Source: Thalassotalea sp. PP2-459
GTDB lineage: Bacteria > Pseudomonadota > Gammaproteobacteria > Enterobacterales > Alteromonadaceae
NCBI RefSeq assembly: GCF_001913705.1
Contig: NZ_MKQD01000015.1
Location: 1 to 64,000 of the forward strand
Direction of reading: 5' to 3'
DNA: 64,000 nucleotides
Shown: positions 7,475-14,614 of the stretch, piece after piece
Position numbering within the stretch: the stretch's first letter is position 1
Layout: each line of letters opens with the position of its first letter
Translations under genes and position numbers: made by a program
Notes under the pieces: model-generated
Seen by the model: only the letters and a program-made list of their open reading frames with translations
What the model was told of the DNA's origin: nothing
The model's database searches: none

Positions 7475-7729
7475 TTATGCTACTTGCTTACGATGTTCGA
7501 TAAGCTCTTGAACAAGAGCTTTGATTTGTTCGTTTGTCTTGCCCTCAATACGCGCTTGAATTACCGCTTCAATTTCATGTTGTAAATAAGCAACGGCACG
7601 ATCACCGATCGATATGGCTGGCGGCATTAAACCTGATTGTTCATCAAGGAATAACGCTGACTTTGATCTGGCAGTTAATGCTAAAACGAGTGGACGACGG
7701 ATGAGTTGGATCTGTGTATTAATTGTCAT
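7475..7729 (-). CDS. AlpA-family transcriptional regulator / excisionase
   Basis: This is an 84-aa regulator of the AlpA (MerR-like winged helix) family. The signature is clear: LIRRPLVLALTARSKSALF (recognition helix-turn-helix), then PPAISIGDRAVAYLQHEIEA, matching the usual pattern R-x-x-V-x-x-x-T-G-x-S ... P-x-x-x-x-x-G-x-R-A-V-x-W. Here Ala replaces the usual Gly after Thr. AlpA proteins control integrase and excision in P4-like and PICI-like satellites, which fits its place between the integrase and the replication genes. Two inverted repeats lie just upstream (7740-7765 and 7802-7832) and may be its operators. Confidence 0.8.
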   Translation of the reverse strand: MTINTQIQLIRRPLVLALTARSKSALFLDEQSGLMPPAISIGDRAVAYLQHEIEAVIQARIEGKTNEQIKALVQELIEHRKQVA

Positions 7730-7739
7730 TTATGAATTC

Positions 7740-7832
7740 TCTCTAGTTGTGAATGATTCTAGAGAAACATAAATGTATTTAATTAATTAGCCAAAATGAC
7801 ATACACAATACAGGTAGTGGTTGTATTGTGTA
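7740..7832 (-). promoter_or_regulatory. Upstream region of alpA with two inverted repeats and a putative promoter
   Basis: TCTCTAG (7740-7746) pairs with CTAGAGA (7759-7765). TACACAATACA (7802-7812) pairs perfectly with TGTATTGTGTA (7822-7832). Between them, read on the minus strand, TTGGCT and TATGTT are separated by 17 bases and could form a -35/-10 pair. The outer repeat could be an operator or a terminator hairpin for the integrase transcript; a strong T-run is lacking, so I favour an operator. Confidence 0.45.
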
Positions 7833-7861
7833 CGTGGCTTTATATCACTGATTTTAAATGA

Positions 7862-8404
7862 TTATATTTCTGGATAATTATGTAATTTTGTTTTTAAATC
7901 TTTAACTAAATTTTTTAAGCTGGATACACTAATTCCAGCATTTTCAGCGGTATCTTTATCAAATTCTATTAAATTTTTTCTATAACTATTTAGTAACTCT
8001 ATGGGCTCTTTTCTCATATTGTTAGCAATTTCAAAATAATCAGGAACGGTATTTTTTGACATTAGCTGTTCTATTATAGATCTTATATCTATTGTGTATA
8101 ACGCTATATAGAGTCTTTCTTTAGGGTCTATTTTTAACTTACTTGCTGCTTTTTTATTTTGCTGCCTCCTTCCACTGATAATATCAGATACTATAGGTTT
8201 TAACTCTTCTGGGATGTTGTGTTCTGCGATCATTTCACTTAAGAGAGCTGGATCACAATAATCCCAAGCGTCAATAGCAGCAATCCAATTAAAGTTGTGA
8301 ACAGCAATAGGATACCAATTTGTAACTTTGTTGGGGTCATAAATAAATTTATGCTCGGATTCGTGATGAACTTGTGTTCTTTTATGTCTTTGTATTTTCG
8401 TCAC
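7862..8404 (-). CDS. Hypothetical protein coupled to the integrase gene (180 aa)
   Basis: This 180-aa soluble protein uses a GTG start that overlaps the integrase stop codon (GTGA), so the two are probably translationally coupled. It contains a conserved-looking core, IPEELKPIVSDIISGRRQ, followed by a basic segment (KKAASKLKIDPKERLYIALY). Its C-terminus (GISVSSLKNLVKDLK) looks like a helix-turn-helix that could bind DNA. Similar short proteins appear beside integrases on proteobacterial islands, but no function is known to me. Possible roles are regulation of integration or a cargo function. Confidence 0.6.
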   Translation of the reverse strand: MTKIQRHKRTQVHHESEHKFIYDPNKVTNWYPIAVHNFNWIAAIDAWDYCDPALLSEMIAEHNIPEELKPIVSDIISGRRQQNKKAASKLKIDPKERLYIALYTIDIRSIIEQLMSKNTVPDYFEIANNMRKEPIELLNSYRKNLIEFDKDTAENAGISVSSLKNLVKDLKTKLHNYPEI

Positions 8405-9639
8405 GCTACAACCTTGAAAATTTTCTTAGAATTACTTAATTCTCCAGTTTTAGCCTGTTCTATATGCTCAGACCACCAAGTCATCATTACCCGCCTACGT
8501 TCTAGGTACTCAGCGCGATTATAAGCTCGCCTTACTTCGTTTTTATCAACGTGTGCCAGTGCAGCTTCAATAACATCACCGTCAAAACCTTGTTCGTTTA
8601 AAGTAGTACTTGCTAACGCTCTCATACCATGAGCTACAAGTTTTTTATGAAAGCCCATACGTTTTAATGCTGCGTTGGCTGTTTGCTCGTTGGTATGTTT
8701 CCGAGGGTCTCTATCAGCAGGAAACAAATATTCTCTGTGTCCACTCATAGGTCTTAACCTTTCTAATATTTCTACCGCTTGGTCTGATAGCGGTATGGTG
8801 TGTTCGCGTTTTTTCTTCATGCGTTCGGCTGGAATAATCCATAACTTATTATCTAAGTCTATTTCTGACCATTTAGCGCCAGCTGCTTCACTTGGTCTAA
8901 CCATCGTATGAAGTTGCCATTCAATTAAACAACGGGTCACAATTTTAATACTGGCGTAACTAATCGCCGTCATTAATTCAGGCAATTGATCAGGGGTAAG
9001 CGTTGGCATATTTTGTTTTTCAGGCTTTTTAAACGCTGCTTTGATCCCTGTTAACGGATTGGCATGAATAAGCCCTGTATTAACCGCATAGGTCATTATC
9101 TCGTTTAAACGCTGTGACAAGCGTTTAACGGTTTCAAGTGTGCCTTTTGCGGCAATTGGCTTTAGTTCTTCAATAACTAATGGCGCGGTAATATTACTAA
9201 TAGGGTATGCGCCAAGCTTAGGTAACACATGAATTTCAAGTGAGCGCCAAATGTCATTGGCGTGATCTGCGCTGATTTCTATTTTTTTTACTTCGTACCA
9301 ATTAGCCGCTACTTGTTGAAGTGTATTAATGAGCTTTCGCTTTTCTTCATTCACATTGGCTAGGCGATGATCTTTAGGGTCGATATCTTTGGCTAATAGT
9401 TCTATTGCGTTCTGTTTAAGTTTTCGCGCATCAGTCAAACTAAGATCAGGGTAATTACCTAAGCTTATTTCAGAACGTTTCTTAATAAATGGTTTGTTGT
9501 AAATGAATACCCAAGATTTTTTTCCATTTGGCTTAACTTTTAGCACTAACCCTGAACCGTCAAATAACTTATAAAGCTTATCTTTAGGCTTTGCTTGTTT
9601 AACTTCTGTAGGTGATAGTGGTTTAGTGATTCTAGCCAT
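8401..9639 (-). CDS. P4-type tyrosine integrase at ssrA
   Basis: This is a 412-aa integrase of the P4/CP4-57 kind. It has an N-terminal arm-binding DUF4102 domain (about 1-90; DGSGLVLKVKPNGKKSW), a core-binding domain and a C-terminal catalytic domain. The catalytic residues are visible: Arg in HTMVRPSEAAG (about 248), HGMR (HxxR, about 342), LAHVDKNEVRRAYNR with the nucleophile Tyr (about 375). It reads away from ssrA and starts 177 bp from the 3' end of the tmRNA gene, the usual integrase-att arrangement. No good Shine-Dalgarno is seen; instead an inverted CCCCTAA box (9641-9647) covers the space just upstream of the ATG, which suggests autorepression by Int. Confidence 0.93.
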   Translation of the reverse strand: MARITKPLSPTEVKQAKPKDKLYKLFDGSGLVLKVKPNGKKSWVFIYNKPFIKKRSEISLGNYPDLSLTDARKLKQNAIELLAKDIDPKDHRLANVNEEKRKLINTLQQVAANWYEVKKIEISADHANDIWRSLEIHVLPKLGAYPISNITAPLVIEELKPIAAKGTLETVKRLSQRLNEIMTYAVNTGLIHANPLTGIKAAFKKPEKQNMPTLTPDQLPELMTAISYASIKIVTRCLIEWQLHTMVRPSEAAGAKWSEIDLDNKLWIIPAERMKKKREHTIPLSDQAVEILERLRPMSGHREYLFPADRDPRKHTNEQTANAALKRMGFHKKLVAHGMRALASTTLNEQGFDGDVIEAALAHVDKNEVRRAYNRAEYLERRRVMMTWWSEHIEQAKTGELSNSKKIFKVVA

Positions 9640-9640
9640 T

Positions 9641-9694
9641 TTAGGGGACTCAAAAGTTACTGATATTTACCTAGTCCCCTAAGATTACCCCTAA
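9641..9694. promoter_or_regulatory. CCCCTAA boxes upstream of the integrase: candidate arm sites and autoregulatory operator
   Basis: TTAGGGG at 9641-9647 and CCCCTAA at 9676-9682 and 9688-9694 form three boxes. The first two belong to a perfect 10-bp inverted repeat (9641-9650 with 9673-9682). The direct pair has the same 12-bp period as the pair at 2375-2393. Confidence 0.55.
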
Positions 9695-9782
9695 AATTAT
9701 TAATTGTCACTGTTCGTTATTGAGTTTTATTGTCAGTACAATTTAGCTAAAGCCCAATTAAAACGTTTTTATAGACGAAAAA

Positions 9783-9804
9783 AAAGCCACTAAAAAGTGG
9801 CTTT
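9783..9804 (-). terminator. Intrinsic terminator of ssrA
   Basis: On the minus strand a six-base stem (GCCACT at 9786-9791 with AGTGGC at 9796-9801) is extended by A-T pairs and followed by a run of eight T. It lies 15 bp past the mature tmRNA 3' end. Confidence 0.85.
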
Positions 9805-9815
9805 AATATTGAAGG

Positions 9816-9829
9816 TGGTGGAGCGGGGG
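9816..9829. other. Candidate attachment core within the ssrA 3' end
   Basis: TGGTGGAGCGGGGG is the acceptor end of tmRNA. It is repeated with one base missing at 2296-2308. The P4-type integrase lies 177 bp away. The exact crossover limits cannot be set without an empty-site sequence. Confidence 0.45.
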
Positions 9830-10167
9830 GGAGTTGAACCCCCGTCCGAAAAACCTACATCCTCGGTACTACATGCTTAGTCGATCATTTGTTTAACCAG
9901 TCAGACGCCGAACGACAGGCTTCTTTCTGGTGAGTCTGATACTGTTTCGCGGTTCACCCTCAGACAAGGTTCCCTCGCTAACCTAGTATTCTATGACCAT
10001 CGCACCACTAGCCTACAGGTAAAGCTTTGTGGGGATGGCTAGCATTAAGCTGCTAGTGCGAACGTTTCGTCGTTTGCAACTATAGTTTTGCGGCTTTTTA
10101 CCAGGCCAACCGCCCCTGGGCATGCACCTTGGGTTTCGCGAATCCCGTCGAATCCTAAATCCGCCCC
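9816..10167 (-). ncRNA. ssrA: Transfer-messenger RNA (tmRNA)
   Basis: This is a one-piece tmRNA of about 352 nt that rescues stalled ribosomes and tags the incomplete proteins. The 5' end GGGGCGG (10167 downward) and the 3' end ...CTCCACCA (9816) form the tRNA-Ala-like domain, and a T-arm GTTGAACCCCCGTCC-type sequence is seen. The tag frame at 10077-10045 encodes ANDETFALAA and ends in TAA; the first alanine comes from the charged tmRNA. smpB, its protein partner, lies just upstream on the same strand. The 3' end is the apparent integration site of the neighbouring element, which leaves the tmRNA intact. Confidence 0.97.
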
Positions 10168-10195
10168 AAAGTTTTGAGATTACTCTCAAGCGCTT

Positions 10196-10224
10196 ATTGT
10201 ACTGCGCTTTGATGAAATAAACAA
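10196..10224 (-). promoter_or_regulatory. Sigma-70 promoter of ssrA
   Basis: Read on the minus strand, TTGTTT (10224-10219) and TACAAT (10201-10196) are separated by 17 bases. Transcription would begin near 10189, giving a 5' leader of about 20 nt to be trimmed before the mature end at 10167. Confidence 0.7.
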
Positions 10225-10254
10225 CGTGATAAATTTTAACCAATTGATTGTATG

Positions 10255-10743
10255 TTATTTATTCAAGTTTTTGTTTTTCATTAAGCGGCCTTTATCAATC
10301 TGCCACTCACGATCTTTAATATCAGCACGTTTATCGTGTGTTTTCTTACCTTTACCTAAGTAAAACTCTAATTTTACCCAGCATTGTTTCCAATACATCG
10401 CGGTCGCTATTAAAGAATAGCCATCTCGTTCTACAGCGCCTATCAGGCGATCTAGTTCGCGACGATTGAGTAATAGCTTTCGAGATCTTACCGGATCACA
10501 TACCACATGGCTAGAGGCAGCATTTAACGGTAAAATTTCACCACCCACTAAAAATGCTTCGCCGTCTTTCACCATCACGTAACAGTCAGAAATATTGACC
10601 TTGCCGCTGCGGATACTTTTAATTTCCCAACCTTGAAGACTCATACCTGCTTCGAATTTGTCAGACAAATCGTAGTTGTGACGAGCTTTCTTATTGAGCG
10701 CAATTGTATTGCTATTTGATTGTTTTGATTTTTTCTTTCCCAT
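10255..10743 (-). CDS. smpB: SsrA-binding protein SmpB
   Basis: SmpB binds the tRNA-like domain of tmRNA and brings it to stalled ribosomes. The product is 162 aa, close to the 160 of E. coli. It shows the family's conserved blocks [44 protein letters not shown] and the basic tail [18 protein letters not shown], which folds in the decoding centre. The start at 10743 (MGKKKSK) is taken by length and family homology. Upstream in-frame ATGs at 10755 and beyond cannot be excluded, because no strong Shine-Dalgarno marks any of them. It is divergent from ratA. Confidence 0.97.
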   Translation of the reverse strand: MGKKKSKQSNSNTIALNKKARHNYDLSDKFEAGMSLQGWEIKSIRSGKVNISDCYVMVKDGEAFLVGGEILPLNAASSHVVCDPVRSRKLLLNRRELDRLIGAVERDGYSLIATAMYWKQCWVKLEFYLGKGKKTHDKRADIKDREWQIDKGRLMKNKNLNK

Positions 10744-10842
10744 AACGGCGCTCATTATACGCAGACTGCGGACGAATGAAATCATTTTCGACAATTATAC
10801 CAAGCCTTTGCTATTATACTCGGCCAAATTCTAGGGGGAAAA

Positions 10843-11286
10843 ATGCCAGTTATCAGTCGTAATGCGTTAGTGATGTTTAATTGTCAGCAAATGTATCAAT
10901 TAATTAATGATATATCTGCATACCCCGAGTTTTTATCTGACTGCGGTGACAGTAAAATTATCGCGCAATCACCCGATAAAATGACCGCTTCTTTGCTAGT
11001 GTCAAAAGGTGGCTTAAAAAAATGGTTTACCACAGAAAATACGCTTGTTGAGAATGAACAGGTTCATATGTCGTTGCTTGATGGCCCCTTTAAATATCTT
11101 AATGGCAAGTGGCAGCTAACCCCTTTATCCGAAGAGGCTTGTAAAGTCAGTTTACATCTTGACTATGAGTTTTCGAGTAAAGTGCTTGATTTAGCCTTTG
11201 GCCGTGTGTTTAATAACATTGCAAACAACATGGTACAAGCGTTTACTGAGCGTGCTAAACACGTCTATGGAGCAAACATTGGATAA
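10843..11286 (+). CDS. ratA: RatA / coenzyme Q-binding START-domain protein
   Basis: This 147-aa protein has the SRPBCC (START-like) fold, with the blocks YPEFLSDCGDSKI, GLKKWFTTEN, LDGPFKYLNGKWQL and a C-terminal amphipathic helix. The family includes E. coli RatA (YfjG), reported to interfere with 70S assembly, and mitochondrial Coq10, which binds ubiquinone; which role applies here cannot be told from sequence. AGGGGG lies 6 bases before the ATG. The gene is followed with a 20-bp overlap by the rnfH-family gene, the conserved smpB-ratA-rnfH neighbourhood of Gammaproteobacteria. Confidence 0.92.
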   Translation: MPVISRNALVMFNCQQMYQLINDISAYPEFLSDCGDSKIIAQSPDKMTASLLVSKGGLKKWFTTENTLVENEQVHMSLLDGPFKYLNGKWQLTPLSEEACKVSLHLDYEFSSKVLDLAFGRVFNNIANNMVQAFTERAKHVYGANIG

Positions 11287-11641
11287 TACCCCAAAGCCAA
11301 AAATTCAAATTGAAGTAGTTTATGGGACGCCTGAAAAGCAAGTGATCTTAACCATTACGGTACCGGATGATTACACCGTTGAACAAGCCATTGAGGCTTC
11401 AGATATAAAATCTACCTTTAAAGAAATTGATTTATCCGTCAATAAAGTGGGTATTTGGAACCGTACAGCGAAGTTAACAGATACTTTACAAGACTTTGAT
11501 CGCATTGAAATATATCGCCCGCTTATTGCCGATCCTAAAGAAGTAAGAAAACGCCGAGCAGAAAAAGCAAAAAATGAAGGGCGCGCAGATAAAGTTACCG
11601 GCGGTAGAGTGAACCCTTTGCGAGGCAGTAACGAAAAATAG
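11267..11641 (+). CDS. RnfH-family ubiquitin-like protein (RatB)
   Basis: This is a 124-aa small protein of the RnfH/YfjF (RatB) family with a beta-grasp fold. Recognisable blocks are IEVVYGTPEKQ, TVEQAIEAS, KVGIWNR, and DRIEIYRPLIADPKEVRKRRAEKA, the strongest signature of the family. The start at 11267 (MEQTLDN) overlaps the 3' end of ratA, which implies coupling; a longer frame upstream lies within ratA and is not used. Its role is not settled. In E. coli it is encoded with ratA, and some genomes place it with rnf genes. Confidence 0.92.
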   Translation: MEQTLDNTPKPKIQIEVVYGTPEKQVILTITVPDDYTVEQAIEASDIKSTFKEIDLSVNKVGIWNRTAKLTDTLQDFDRIEIYRPLIADPKEVRKRRAEKAKNEGRADKVTGGRVNPLRGSNEK

Positions 11642-11723
11642 CCCAACAGGATTAACCTCCCGTTAGACTATTTCATTGCAAAGTACGTCTCGTACAAAAC
11701 TTAATGTATATACCTGATAGTGA

Positions 11724-13001
11724 TTAATTTAGCATAGCTAATTGGTCATGATGTAACTTTTCACGAGCAACATATTTAAGCCATTGACTTGCTGATTTTG
11801 CAGATGATTTAATTTGCTCTGCTTCTTCAAATGCTGACATTGATTCAGTGAAGTTTTTCAGATTAAAATGACTCATGCCTACGATTAAATGCATGTCACC
11901 AAGTCGTGTTACACCGCCCCGCTCAATGGCCTTTTCGGCAGATTCTATTGCTAATTGCCACTTTTCAGTATTCAAATAAGCTTGTGCTAATTGCGCATCA
12001 AACTTACCTGATTCTGCTATTTCAGCAGCTTTCACAAGCACTGGTATTGCTTTTTGATCTTCTTTTGCCGCCATTAACGATTGTGCTAGCATTTCTAAGT
12101 GCTTTTCATTAGCAATCACATTACCCTGTGCAATTTCTTTTTCTAACAACACAGCAGCTTTATAAGGCACATTATTGTAGCGATAAAGCTGTGCTAAGGT
12201 AATAATATCTTGCGCTTTGCTAATAAAGCCTGCTTGCCATGCCGATTCCATCGCTCCCATTTGTTTATCTTCGCGGCCAATTTCCCCGTACATCCCTGCA
12301 AGCTGCAACCAATATTCTGGTTTACTGTACAACTTAACCATGAGTTCCATCACTTCTGTGACCTTCTCTGGTTGTTTCAACTCATAATAGTTTGCACGTT
12401 GTAACACTAACCAATTTTCTTTGGGTATTTCACCATTGTGTTGCGCTAACGTAACTGCATTTTCAATAGCGACTAGTGATTTTTCATACTGCTTAGCTTG
12501 GTAATAGACCTGGGCAAATAATACATGCTGCTGCGACGTTAACGCTTTGGTATTGACATTTTTCCACTGAGTTAAATAAGAAAGCGTTTGCGTATAGTTT
12601 TGTTGTTGCATTGATAATTGCGCAAGCGAATAAAGCGTCGACATGCGTAAAGACTCTGGAATAGCTTGCTCAGCAATTACCTTGTTAAAACTCTCTATGG
12701 CTTTTGCAGTATTCTCATCAGCGTAATACATAAAACCGTAAAAATTCCACAACATCGCTTTTTCATAGCTGTTCATACTGTCGATACGCGTTTTTACTTC
12801 ATCTAATACTGCTAATCCTGCGGGCCTATCACCATCGTCAGCAATTTGTTGAGCGCGGGCTAATTGTGTATAAACACGATTACGCATTGCGGGCACTCGC
12901 ACTGACTCACGCTGTTCTTCTGCTTGAGCATCGCCAGTAATGAAAGTAGGTGCTGTATATAGAACAGATACACCGAGTAACATACCAATTATTGATTTCA
13001 T
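11724..13001 (-). CDS. TPR protein of the TonB2 operon
   Basis: This is a 425-aa exported protein (signal peptide of about 28 residues ending near DAQAEE) made of tetratricopeptide-like helical repeats over nearly the whole mature chain. It is the last gene of the DUF3450-TtpC-ExbB-ExbD-TonB cluster, 22 bp after tonB. In Shewanella and Vibrio relatives a TPR protein also ends the cluster. Its position and periplasmic location suggest that it scaffolds the TonB complex or a receptor; this is inference. Confidence 0.85.
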   Translation of the reverse strand: MKSIIGMLLGVSVLYTAPTFITGDAQAEEQRESVRVPAMRNRVYTQLARAQQIADDGDRPAGLAVLDEVKTRIDSMNSYEKAMLWNFYGFMYYADENTAKAIESFNKVIAEQAIPESLRMSTLYSLAQLSMQQQNYTQTLSYLTQWKNVNTKALTSQQHVLFAQVYYQAKQYEKSLVAIENAVTLAQHNGEIPKENWLVLQRANYYELKQPEKVTEVMELMVKLYSKPEYWLQLAGMYGEIGREDKQMGAMESAWQAGFISKAQDIITLAQLYRYNNVPYKAAVLLEKEIAQGNVIANEKHLEMLAQSLMAAKEDQKAIPVLVKAAEIAESGKFDAQLAQAYLNTEKWQLAIESAEKAIERGGVTRLGDMHLIVGMSHFNLKNFTESMSAFEEAEQIKSSAKSASQWLKYVAREKLHHDQLAMLN

Positions 13002-13023
13002 TATCGTTCTCTCTTATTCGTGA

Positions 13024-13644
13024 TTAACCGTCAATTTCGAAAGAAATTTTATTTTGAACACCTGCAACTTCCGTTGCTTCACCATCAACAACCCGTGGTT
13101 TGTACTTAAACTTTAAAGCCGCATCCTTTGCAGCAGCATCAAAAATACCTTCGGGTTTTGCTTCAAGTACGATTGGGTCTCGCACTGAGCCATTTTTCGT
13201 TACCGTAAACTCAACGATGACATAACCTTCTATCCCTCTTGACTGAGCTCGTCTTGGATAAATTGGCGCCACTTTAACGATCGGTAAATAGTCGCCATCT
13301 GCACTACTTAAATTTAAACCGCCAGATAAACCGGTATCTGCTTGAACATCAGCAGTAAAGTTGGTGCTTACGGCATTAGCATTAGGGTTTGCTTGCTGCA
13401 TTTGCGGTTGCTGCATTTGTGGAGGTGGTGTTTTTGGCGTTGGCGGCTTTTGTGGCTTACGCTCTTTCTTTTGCACCGTTTCCTCTTGTTTTAATCGAAT
13501 AAAATCAAGTACATTGCCTCGCGGTGGCTCAGACATAACATTGTTACCACCAGCAATAAGGCGTTGCATACTCCACAATAGTGCAATCGTCACCAATACC
13601 GCTAATGCGAAAGATATTGCATATCGAGTGACATTATCAAACAT
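13024..13644 (-). CDS. tonB2: Energy transducer TonB (TonB2 type)
   Basis: This 206-aa TonB is shorter than E. coli TonB. It has an N-terminal membrane anchor (about residues 7-30), a short proline-rich spacer (KPPTPKTPPPQMQQ, about 66-80) and a C-terminal TonB domain (about 120-205) with APIYPRRAQSRGIEGYV and the final FKYKPR strand. It couples proton-motive force, harvested by ExbB/ExbD, to outer-membrane receptors. The short spacer is typical of TonB2 proteins, which need the extra TtpC partner encoded in the same operon. It lies 2 bp from exbD. Confidence 0.93.
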   Translation of the reverse strand: MFDNVTRYAISFALAVLVTIALLWSMQRLIAGGNNVMSEPPRGNVLDFIRLKQEETVQKKERKPQKPPTPKTPPPQMQQPQMQQANPNANAVSTNFTADVQADTGLSGGLNLSSADGDYLPIVKVAPIYPRRAQSRGIEGYVIVEFTVTKNGSVRDPIVLEAKPEGIFDAAAKDAALKFKYKPRVVDGEATEVAGVQNKISFEIDG

Positions 13645-13646
13645 TA

Positions 13647-14060
13647 CTAAGCCTCTTCCGCTGCAATTGATACATCGAATACACCTGCTGCTCTTGCTGA
13701 ATCCATCACTTTGATCAATACGTCAGTCGTTGCTTTTTTATCCGCTTGAATAACAACTGTACCTTGTGGGTTTTCAGCCTTTAAACGTTCAATGTTCGCT
13801 TGTACTGCACGTACATCAACACGACGTTTATTGATCCAAATTTCACCTTTATCACTAATAGCCACAAGAATATTGGCACGCTCTTTTTTTACGGCAGTCG
13901 CTGCTTCAGGACGATTTACTTCAATGCCTGCCTCTTTAACAAAGGAAGCCGTAACAATAAAGAAAATAAGCAAGATGAACACAACATCAAGCATCGGTGT
14001 CATGTTAATTTCTTCAGCTTCTTCTTGTTCTTGTAAAACTTTTGATAATTGAGAACGCAT
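13647..14060 (-). CDS. exbD2: Biopolymer transport protein ExbD
   Basis: This 137-aa protein has one membrane helix near the N-terminus (about 20-42). The helix carries the essential aspartate in MTPMLDVVFILLIFFIV (about residue 25), followed by a periplasmic ExbD/TolR domain ending VSIAAEEA. It forms the proton channel with ExbB and drives TonB. It lies between the exbB2 and tonB2 genes in a tight operon. Confidence 0.94.
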   Translation of the reverse strand: MRSQLSKVLQEQEEAEEINMTPMLDVVFILLIFFIVTASFVKEAGIEVNRPEAATAVKKERANILVAISDKGEIWINKRRVDVRAVQANIERLKAENPQGTVVIQADKKATTDVLIKVMDSARAAGVFDVSIAAEEA

Positions 14061-14083
14061 GTTCTAACCTCTTAATCTCAAAT

Positions 14084-14611
14084 TTAGTGCGCTAATGGCA
14101 GCGCATCTTCCATTTGCTCTGTACGACGCTTGGTTTTACGTTGTAACCAAGTGACAATAAATACGCCAGATAATGAACCAACCATACCAGCCATAGTAGG
14201 TATGGTTGCTTTTGATACCCCAGATGCCATTGAACGGGCATTACCACTGCCTGAAATAGCCATTACGTCGAATACTTCAATCATGCCGGTAACAGTTCCG
14301 AGTAAACCTAATAACGGACATAAAACAACTAAACTTTGAATTAATGCCACATTATGGTTTAGCGATTCTGTGACCCTAGATACATTGGCTATTCTAATTT
14401 GCTCAGCATTCCAAGAACTTCGTTCTCCCCTGCTTTGCCACGTTTGCATCATGTGTTTCTTCATTTTTTGATAACCTACAAAGAAAAAATACAAACGCTC
14501 GAATATGAGTAACCACATCAGGCATATAACACCGGCAATAACTGTAAGTACCTGACCACCGGTGTCCAAAAATTCGCGTATGCTATTCATCAACTCGATG
14601 AATATAACCAT
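14084..14611 (-). CDS. exbB2: ExbB-type proton channel protein
   Basis: This 175-aa protein of the MotA/TolQ/ExbB family has three membrane helices (about 18-40, 88-115 and 130-152). The signature LCPLLGLLGTVTGMIEVFD is in the second. It is the short, canonical ExbB of the operon, distinct from the long TtpC-like protein 3 bp upstream. It should assemble with ExbD and TonB2. Confidence 0.94.
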   Translation of the reverse strand: MVIFIELMNSIREFLDTGGQVLTVIAGVICLMWLLIFERLYFFFVGYQKMKKHMMQTWQSRGERSSWNAEQIRIANVSRVTESLNHNVALIQSLVVLCPLLGLLGTVTGMIEVFDVMAISGSGNARSMASGVSKATIPTMAGMVGSLSGVFIVTWLQRKTKRRTEQMEDALPLAH

Positions 14612-14614
14612 GAG

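Noticed and set aside
10013-10243. 76-codon minus-strand frame
   Set aside because: It lies across the tmRNA gene and its promoter, so it is a chance frame.
13361-13714. 117-codon plus-strand frame rich in Cys and Gly
   Set aside because: It is the antisense shadow of the proline- and glutamine-rich part of tonB2.
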